A stretch of DNA of 64,000 nt. It comes from JANJUB01 sp031386985 (GTDB lineage: Bacteria > Armatimonadota > Fimbriimonadia > Fimbriimonadales > Fimbriimonadaceae). The notes under the pieces are model-generated. The model saw nothing but the letters and a program-made list of their open reading frames with translations. It was not told where the DNA came from and did not search any database. The stretch lies in NCBI GenBank assembly GCA_031386985.1, contig JANNCV010000042.1:1-64000 (forward strand). Direction: 5' to 3'. Positions 58,920 to 64,000 of this stretch are shown one piece after another; the stretch's first letter is position 1; every line of letters starts with the position of its first letter. Made by a program: the position numbers and the translations under genes.

Positions 58920-59924
58920 TTAGTGTCCGGCAGCCGCGCGTAATTTCCGCGCGATGGCTACATTGCGAATGTGCTCGGGGTACGTCATCGCAAACAAGCT
59001 CGTCATGTCTGGCTTTGCGACATAGTAAATGTAGTTATGCCTCGTCGGGTTCATTGCCGCCACGATGCTCTTTAGCGATGGCGAGCAGATTGGGCCGGGG
59101 GGGAGGCCGACGAACTTATACGTGTTATAAGGGGATTGAGTTCGGGTGTAGTCTATGTTATAGAGTCGTCGCCATTCGCCCAGGCCATACAGAACCGTCG
59201 CATCAATCTGGAGCTTCATGCCCTTCCTGAGTCGGTTATAGATAACTCCCGCGATCATGGCGCGCTCTTTGTCTACCCCCGCTTCCAACTCGACCATCGA
59301 AGCAATCGTCAGGATAGGCCGCATTTTCTGGGGTGGAATTTTTAGGGGCGCGACCTTCTTTTCGAAGTTCTGGAGTTGCCGCGCGATTACATCCCGCGCC
59401 CCCATGAGGGGCGGTAAATCGTAGGTGTCGGGATAAAGATAGCCCTCTAGGTTGTCTTTCGGAAGAGCAAGTTTCGTAACGCCAGCAAACTCCGCGGGCG
59501 ACTTGATTAGCGACTTGTACTCCTCAACTGTTGCAATCTCGCTTTTGGCAAGAAGGTTTGCCGTTCGGAACGACATATTCGTTTCGGGAATACGAAACAT
59601 GTTGCGAATGGGTTTTTGCAGCGCATCCAGAAGCTCATCGGGGGTCATGCCGGATTGGAGCTGAAAGGTTCCGCTGGGAATCGGTCCTTGCTTTTTGACG
59701 TAGCGAGCGTACCAACCGAGGGCGTTCGCCGAGCGAATGATATCCTTATCCTGCAAGTCCTTCGCCACCACCGAAAGCTTGTTTGAAGTTGGGTAGCGAA
59801 CATATTGTTTCAACCCGGTAGGAAGCGGCTCCAGGCCCGATTTGACATAGTAATATGCGCCGCCAACGGTGCCTCCCAGCAAGCCCAAAGCCGATAGAGC
59901 CACGTTACGCCAGAGTTTGCTCAT
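58920..59924 (-). CDS. mltG: Endolytic murein transglycosylase MltG (YceG-like)
   Basis: MltG cuts nascent glycan strands at the inner membrane to end chain elongation. One N-terminal membrane helix (VALSALGLLGGTVGGAYYYV) precedes the LysM-like region. The YceG catalytic domain follows, with ASMVELEAGVDKERAMIAGVIYNRL (catalytic Glu in the family position), LQIDATVLYGLGEWRR, YDYTRTQSPYNTY-like TRTQSPYNTYKFVGLPPGPICSP and AAMNPTRHNYIYYVAKPD. Its 334 residues are normal. The start overlaps the ruvX stop by 20 nt, which is the usual mltG-ruvX neighbourhood in many bacteria. Confidence 0.94.
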   Translation of the reverse strand: MSKLWRNVALSALGLLGGTVGGAYYYVKSGLEPLPTGLKQYVRYPTSNKLSVVAKDLQDKDIIRSANALGWYARYVKKQGPIPSGTFQLQSGMTPDELLDALQKPIRNMFRIPETNMSFRTANLLAKSEIATVEEYKSLIKSPAEFAGVTKLALPKDNLEGYLYPDTYDLPPLMGARDVIARQLQNFEKKVAPLKIPPQKMRPILTIASMVELEAGVDKERAMIAGVIYNRLRKGMKLQIDATVLYGLGEWRRLYNIDYTRTQSPYNTYKFVGLPPGPICSPSLKSIVAAMNPTRHNYIYYVAKPDMTSLFAMTYPEHIRNVAIARKLRAAAGH

Positions 59925-60312
59925 CCCAATACCTCTCTATGATTCGGCAGGCGGCTTCGCCGTCTTTGCGTTTTCGTTTTTCGGATACTTTCAGCTCGCG
60001 CATGTCATCAATTGCCTCGACACTTGTAAATGACTCGTCTACGGTTCTAACCTCAAGGCCAAGCAACCTAATCTCCGCCGCGAGTTTGGCGCAAACATTC
60101 GCCATGCGCTGATCCTCCACGTTCTCGGGGATTCCGACCACAATCATGCTCGCTTCTTCTTTTAGGGCAATCGCCTGGATGGCCGTCGCATCGGTGCTGA
60201 GTTTGCCTGAGGCTAACAGCGAGGAACGAGGCGAAGCGATCTTGAAATCCGTGATCCCAACTGCGATGCCGATGCGCTTTGAGCCGAAATCTACTCCTAC
60301 AACTCGGCTCAC
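59905..60312 (-). CDS. ruvX: RuvX/YqgF putative Holliday junction resolvase
   Basis: This RNase H-fold nuclease of 135 residues acts in resolving recombination intermediates and in rRNA processing. The family residues are in place: VGVDFGSKRIGIAVG (first Asp), IVVGIPENVED (Glu region), TVDESFTSVEA and KRKDGEAACRIIERYWDE with the last Asp. It overlaps the hisN-like gene upstream by 4 nt and mltG downstream by 20 nt, so the four genes form one tight leftward operon. Confidence 0.93.
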   Translation of the reverse strand: MSRVVGVDFGSKRIGIAVGITDFKIASPRSSLLASGKLSTDATAIQAIALKEEASMIVVGIPENVEDQRMANVCAKLAAEIRLLGLEVRTVDESFTSVEAIDDMRELKVSEKRKRKDGEAACRIIERYWDEQTLA

Positions 60313-61058
60313 TTCAGTTCCCCCAGGATCAGATCATGGAGGAATCCATTTGAGCTGAGCGCTTCGGTTTGGGGGTTTTCCGAGCCATCAAATGATGAAA
60401 TCCGCCCGCCCGCTTCACTCACTATAACTTGAATCGCGGCCACATCGTAGGGTTCAACCCGCGGGTCAATCATCGCCTCTACCCGCCCCATCGCCACTAA
60501 GCAATGCCCGTATGCATCGCACCAAGTTCGACTGGCTAGGGCGGCCTCCGACAACCGAACATAGCCATCCAAGAGGCCACGCTTGTGAAACGTAGCCACG
60601 CTTCCGGTGCAGATCACCGAACGGTCTAAACTCGTCTTGGATGAAACCGAAATCAACTCACCATTGCATCGGGCGCCTCGACCCACCTCGGCACAAAACA
60701 TCAAATCGAGGGCTGGGAAGAACGCGACGCCGATCTGCCTTTGATCCGATTCTTCATAGGCTACGAGCGTTGCAAAAAGGGGGACTCCACAGATAAACGA
60801 CTTGGTGCCATCAATCGGATCAAGTACCCAGCACCGCTTTTGATCACCCGTTCGGCCTTCCTCCTCGCCGTAAATTCCATCTTCCGGGTAGCGAGCGGTG
60901 ATTCGCTTTCGGAGTAGGTTTTCGGCTTCTCGATCAGCGATAGTGACCGGCGAGTCATCAGGCTTGAACGAAATCTCGACGTCATTTTGAAAATAGGCTA
61001 GCGTCAAATTGCCCGCCTCTAGCGCAATATCCATCGCGAATTGCAATCGAGGGGACAT
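60309..61058 (-). CDS. hisN: Inositol monophosphatase-family histidinol phosphatase
   Basis: This Mg-dependent phosphatase of 249 residues has the IMPase motifs GEEEG (metal Glu), WVLDPIDGTKSFICG (DPxDGTxxF) and EPYDVAAIQVIVSEAGG (WDxA-like). The immediate neighbour upstream on the transcript is hisB, 21 nt away, and hisN-type enzymes are the histidinol phosphatases of many bacteria. The pairing makes dephosphorylation of L-histidinol phosphate the best assignment. A broad-specificity inositol or fructose phosphatase is the alternative. Confidence 0.85.
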   Translation of the reverse strand: MSPRLQFAMDIALEAGNLTLAYFQNDVEISFKPDDSPVTIADREAENLLRKRITARYPEDGIYGEEEGRTGDQKRCWVLDPIDGTKSFICGVPLFATLVAYEESDQRQIGVAFFPALDLMFCAEVGRGARCNGELISVSSKTSLDRSVICTGSVATFHKRGLLDGYVRLSEAALASRTWCDAYGHCLVAMGRVEAMIDPRVEPYDVAAIQVIVSEAGGRISSFDGSENPQTEALSSNGFLHDLILGELK

Positions 61059-61079
61059 GCTAAGAGTTTACCAAGGCGC

Positions 61080-61688
61080 TCAGTCTATTTTTGACTTGGT
61101 CGTTATCGGTGAGCGGCGCTCAATCGGTTGAACGGCGAGCCGAAACGCGCGCCCGAGAGCCTTGAATGCCGCTTCGCAAAGATGATGATCATTCGTTCCC
61201 GCGAGTTTTGTCACATGAATCGTCAAGCCCGAATTCAGGGCAAACGCCCGGAAGAACTCCATTACGCATTCGGTGGACATGCTACCAATTTGGTCTCTTT
61301 TAAGGGGTAAATCAATGTAAGCTGAGCTCTTTCCGCTGATTTCCAAAACAGCTCGGACAAGGGCGTCATCGGCTGAAACCGTAGATTCAGCAAAACCCTC
61401 AATCGGAGCAGAACCGAGGGCCTCTCGAACCGCCCGACCGAGCACGATTCCTACATCCTCAACCGTGTGATGGTCATCAATATGAAGGTCGCCCTCTACG
61501 GTGATTCCAAGGTCGAAATAGCCGTGAAACGCGAACAACTCAAGCATATGATCAAAAAAACCCACGCCCGTAGATACATCTCGCCGCGTTCCACCATCAA
61601 GGTCAAGAACGACTCTCACCGAAGTCTCGTTGGTCTCTCGCTCAATCTCGGCATAACGAACGCTCGTGGTGGTTTTGTTGGCTCTCAT
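61080..61688 (-). CDS. hisB: Imidazoleglycerol-phosphate dehydratase
   Basis: HisB catalyses the sixth step of histidine synthesis. Metal-binding motifs are complete: GFFDHMLELFAFHG, DLHIDDHHTVEDVGI, MSTECVMEFFRAFA and GTNDHHLCEAAFKAL. The 202 residues are usual for the monofunctional enzyme without a fused phosphatase. The phosphatase function is supplied by the adjacent hisN gene. The two do not overlap; no other his gene is in the window, so the pathway is scattered. The operon continues into ruvX and mltG. Confidence 0.96.
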   Translation of the reverse strand: MRANKTTTSVRYAEIERETNETSVRVVLDLDGGTRRDVSTGVGFFDHMLELFAFHGYFDLGITVEGDLHIDDHHTVEDVGIVLGRAVREALGSAPIEGFAESTVSADDALVRAVLEISGKSSAYIDLPLKRDQIGSMSTECVMEFFRAFALNSGLTIHVTKLAGTNDHHLCEAAFKALGRAFRLAVQPIERRSPITTKSKID

Positions 61689-61762
61689 GCTTTCCTATAT
61701 TGTATACCGAAGCAGATCCATAATCGTTATCTGAGACTGGAAATCTGGTTCATCTGCTAGAC

Positions 61763-61792
61763 TTGACATGGAACCATTTGGTTCACTAAACC
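61763..61792 (+). promoter_or_regulatory. Promoter with a dyad in its spacer, upstream of the DsbD-like gene
   Basis: A consensus -35 TTGACA (61763-61768) is followed after 18 nt by TAAACC (61787-61792), with the ATG 8 nt further on. The spacer holds the perfect palindrome GAACCATTTGGTTC (61771-61784), and a third AACCA half-site follows at 61789. A dyad between the -35 and -10 boxes with a long spacer is the arrangement used by MerR-family activators, though other repressors also bind so. Confidence 0.6.
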
Positions 61793-61800
61793 ATTATTCT

Positions 61801-63228
61801 ATGTCAGTGAAACTGCGATTTCTGCTGTTTTTGTTGCTCTCCGGCCTCGCCTCCTTTTGCTTTGCCGGCGATGGGTCGCCCAAGGACTTGGCGACCCAAA
61901 GTTGGGGGTTGTTCATTAGCGGTGCGGTCGGAGCGGGGCTACTTGCCCTTTTGACGCCTTGCGTTTTTCCGATTATCCCCGTCACAGTGAGTTATTTCGC
62001 CAAACAGGCGGAAAAGAACCCTCACCAAAAGCTAACGGGGCCGATCGCCTATTGTCTCGGGATTATCTCGACTTTCACTGTCGTAGGGGTTGCGGTAGCC
62101 GTGGCGGTTGGGGCCGGAAACCTGAACAAGTTCGCCCAACACCCCATAACGAATGTGGTTTTGGGCGTTTTGTTCGTGGTTTTAGCCTTAAGCTTGTTTG
62201 GGGTCTACGAAATTCAGCTTCCAAGTTGGCTGGTGAACAAAGCAAACAAGGGAAGAACGCTGGGCGGGCTGGTGGGGCCTTTCATGATGGGTCTAACGTT
62301 CGCCATGACCTCGTTTACTTGTACTGTGGCATTTGTTGGCAGTGTGCTTGCGCTCGCAACCGATGGCGTTTTCCGTCCGATTGTTGGAATGGTTGCCTTC
62401 AGCTCAACCTTCGCGCTTCCGTTCTTCTTCCTGGCGATCTTTCCGGGAGCGATGTCCAAGCTGCCTAAGTCCGGGGGATGGATGCAAACCGTCAAAGGTT
62501 TCATGGGATTCCTTGAGCTTGCGGCCGCTCTGAAGTTCTTCCAGAACGCCGATATCGTGGCTCAAACTGCAATTTTGACCTATCCTGTTTTCCTAACGAT
62601 CTGGTTCGCCATCTTCATCATGGGCGGGCTTTATCTACTCGGCTGGATCGCCTTACCGGGGCATTCCGAAGGAAAACCTGGAATATTCCGTTGGGTGTTC
62701 GGCACGGCGAGCATTGTCTTTGCGGTTTGGCTTTTGGGTGGATTACAAGGCCGCAACCTGGGTTACATTGATGCCGTTTTGCCGCCACGGGTTTACCCCG
62801 GCCAAGAGGCCAAGCCGGTCGCTGGCCAAGAAAACGCCGAGCTTGTTTGGATAAAAGACGACTTCGCTAAGGCCGCGACTCTGGCTAAGAAAGAGGGCAA
62901 GAACATCCTGATTGACTTCACGGGCTATTCATGAGTTAACTGCCGATGGATGGAAGCAAATATGTTTCCCCGCGCGGTCGTGCGGAATGCAATGAGTAAA
63001 TATGTCTTAGTTCAGATTTACACAGATAATCTCATCAAAGAGCCGGAGTTATCGGAACGGAACATGGCTTTTCAAGAAAAGCTGACGGGCTCCGTCGCTC
63101 TGCCCGCCTACGTTATTGTCACTCCCGATGAAAAACCGCTGTTCATTCAGCGCGGCTGGCAACAAGATGAAGCCAAATTTGTGGAATTCCTCAATCAGGG
63201 TGAAACCTACAAAGTTGCGAAGAACTAG
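61801..63228 (+). CDS. DsbD-like thiol:disulfide transporter, predicted selenoprotein (in-frame TGA at 62932-62934)
   Basis: The protein (475 residues with the TGA read through) passes reducing power across the membrane. A signal peptide is followed by a CcdA/DsbD-beta core of about eight helices with LLTPCVFPIIPVT (Cys54) and AMTSFTCTVAF (Cys174). No DsbD-alpha domain is present. From about residue 350 a thioredoxin-like domain begins and includes KNILIDFTGYS. TGA then replaces codon 378, followed in frame by VNCRWMEANMF. Family members read DFTGxxCxNCRxME here, so the TGA stands at the first redox Cys and Cys381 remains. The next 98 codons (VVRNAMSKYVLVQIY, YVIVTPDEKPLF) are open and protein-like. 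Selenocysteine (UVNC) is the best explanation; a nonsense mutation is the alternative. Confidence 0.8.
62970..62985 (+). promoter_or_regulatory. Candidate SECIS hairpin
   Basis: CCGCGC (62970-62975) and GTGCGG (62980-62985) pair with one G-T, around a GGTC tetraloop. A GGUC/GGUU apical loop is the SelB-recognised feature of the E. coli fdhF SECIS. The loop begins 41 nt after the TGA, further than the roughly 18 nt of fdhF, which is a weakness. A second hairpin (GGAAGCA/TGTTTCC, 62952-62969, loop AATA) lies just before it and could stack on it. Confidence 0.5.
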
Positions 63229-63252
63229 GGGCCTATCCCGTCAGGATGTTTA

Positions 63253-63981
63253 ATGATAAGTCTTTCGGGGCGATACGTGCCCCTGCCAACTCCTTTCACC
63301 GATGATGGCTCGACGGTCAGCGAAGTTCGGCTTGCGCGGCTTATTCGGCACCTTGCCGAGAAGGGCGCGGAAGGCTTCGTTGTTGGTTCGGAGGTCGGCG
63401 AGTTCTGGGTGTGTAGCATGAGCGAGCGAAAGCAAGTGACTGAAATAGCTGTTCGGGAGGCGAAAGGCAAGCCAGTAATAGTAAACGTGACAGCCCTAAC
63501 GACCGCGGGTGCGCTTGATTTGGCCCAACATTCGGCTCGCCATGGGGCGCGGGCATGTGTGATTTGTCCGCCGACCTATGCGGCCTTTTCTGCAGACGAG
63601 ATTCTGCAACATTTTCGCCTAGTTGCCCATAACTGCGAAGTGCCGCTGATCATCAGCGGATATGACGTTTCCCTTTCTGCCCAGATGTCGGACATGGTGA
63701 GCGAGCATAATCGGTGCTTCGTCGCTGAGGGTTTGGCGGGTGGGTGGTTTGGAACGCCAACAACCGATGAGTTCAAGGTAGATGGGCTCTTGGTGTCACC
63801 TCACTTCCTATTTCATCCGATTCTCTCCCCAGAGTTTCATGCGTTAGCCGTTGAGGTGGGCTCGGCTCGGCTCGCGAAGGCAGGAGTGGAAGAGATTGGA
63901 TTCGATTGCGGACCTCTTAGGAGCCCATATCGTTGGCCCACTAAGGCGAACTTAGATAGATTAAAGGCACTGATTTCCTAG
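63253..63981 (+). CDS. DapA/NanA-family protein lacking the Schiff-base lysine
   Basis: The 242-residue protein has the opening of dihydrodipicolinate synthase-like aldolases (SLSGRYVPLPTPFTDDG) and the TIM-barrel flow EGFVVGSEVGEFWVCSMSERKQV, NVTALTTAGALDLAQHSARHGARACVICPP. The family's catalytic set is altered: GTTGE reads GSEVGE, YNVP reads YDVS, and the strand that carries the Schiff-base Lys reads RCFVAEGLAGG, without Lys. It is also about 50 residues shorter than usual. It is unlikely to act as a lyase and may bind a keto acid or be decaying. The stop codon lies inside a palindrome (63977-63997). Confidence 0.78.
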   Translation: MISLSGRYVPLPTPFTDDGSTVSEVRLARLIRHLAEKGAEGFVVGSEVGEFWVCSMSERKQVTEIAVREAKGKPVIVNVTALTTAGALDLAQHSARHGARACVICPPTYAAFSADEILQHFRLVAHNCEVPLIISGYDVSLSAQMSDMVSEHNRCFVAEGLAGGWFGTPTTDEFKVDGLLVSPHFLFHPILSPEFHALAVEVGSARLAKAGVEEIGFDCGPLRSPYRWPTKANLDRLKALIS

Positions 63982-63997
63982 GGCAAGATGCCCTAGG
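63977..63997. repeat. Perfect palindrome at the right edge
   Basis: CCTAGGGCA and TGCCCTAGG pair exactly around AGA. The core GGGCAAGATGCCC equals that of the intragenic repeat at 26391. The stop codon of the DapA-like gene lies in the left arm. The repeat may continue beyond the window. Confidence 0.75.
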
Positions 63998-64000
63998 AAC

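Noticed and set aside
62952..62969. Hairpin GGAAGCA/TGTTTCC as the SECIS of the DsbD-like gene
   Set aside because: Its AATA loop lacks the G bases that SelB needs in known bacterial elements; the adjacent GGTC-loop hairpin is preferred.
1..64000. CRISPR array, prophage or insertion sequence
   Set aside because: No regular repeat-spacer series, integrase, transposase or structural phage gene was found. The fibre-like protein belongs to a chromosomal secreted family.

Overview
The window looks like part of a chromosome from a free-living, moderate-GC bacterium with a diderm-type envelope. It carries a PEP-CTERM protein, a large predicted outer-membrane protein, many lipoproteins and secreted peptidases, a prepilin-like protein with an unusual 'A^F' cleavage site, SARP/BTAD-type regulation, and MurA, MreB, MltG and DppA for wall metabolism. 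Together these suggest Armatimonadota (Fimbriimonadia-like). That placement is inference from gene style, not from a marker-gene search. No phage, integrase, transposase or CRISPR array was seen. The mobile-looking DNA consists of short palindromic repeats, two of them inside a coding sequence.

Layout. 1-2.2 kb: a DNA-damage module with a DnaE2-like N-terminus running off the left edge, a catalytically degenerate ImuB-like Y-family protein, and a divergent 3-methyladenine glycosylase, with a perfect 9+9 bp inverted repeat between the divergent genes. 2-7 kb: sensor kinase, HD-GYP protein, secreted protein, M28 peptidase, small beta-rich secreted protein, tRNA-Gly. 7.3-15.7 kb: a leftward block with an oxidoreductase, a 1020-aa SARP-like ATPase regulator, a GNAT protein, a DUF1844 protein and two tandem membrane-anchored paralogues. 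15.7-22.4 kb: nuclease/phosphatase lipoprotein with a duplicated tail, a methyltransferase-glycosyltransferase fusion, an SRPBCC protein, an overlapping cysteine dioxygenase / YeiH exporter / RdgB operon, and tRNA-Arg. 22.6-35.9 kb: small unknowns, a large M14 carboxypeptidase-like protein, three tandem related lipoproteins, a DPP-IV-like S9 peptidase and glycine decarboxylase subunit 2. 35.9-46.8 kb: a frameshifted fibre-like gene, murA-mreB, a second M28 peptidase, dppA plus an NlpC/P60 protein, an Nramp transporter behind a strong palindrome, and a prepilin-like protein. 46.8-53 kb: ECF sigma, anti-sigma-like and dnaN in one leftward operon, GGDEF and PAS signalling proteins, a roughly 10.4-bp-phased repeat array, a PEP-CTERM protein, and remnants of a DNA methyltransferase and a chemoreceptor. 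53-64 kb: a 1157-aa outer-membrane-like protein, a fused esterase, mltG-ruvX, hisB-hisN, a DsbD-like protein and a DapA-like protein.

The most striking item is the DsbD-like gene (61801-63228). It is interrupted by one in-frame TGA exactly where the first cysteine of its thioredoxin-like CxNC motif belongs. Coding resumes at once with VNCRWME, and a 6-bp hairpin with a GGTC loop lies downstream, so a selenocysteine UxNC protein is the best reading. A second window-wide pattern is that many genes have a TANNNT-like -10 box 5-8 nt before the start codon and no visible ribosome-binding site, which predicts leaderless mRNAs.
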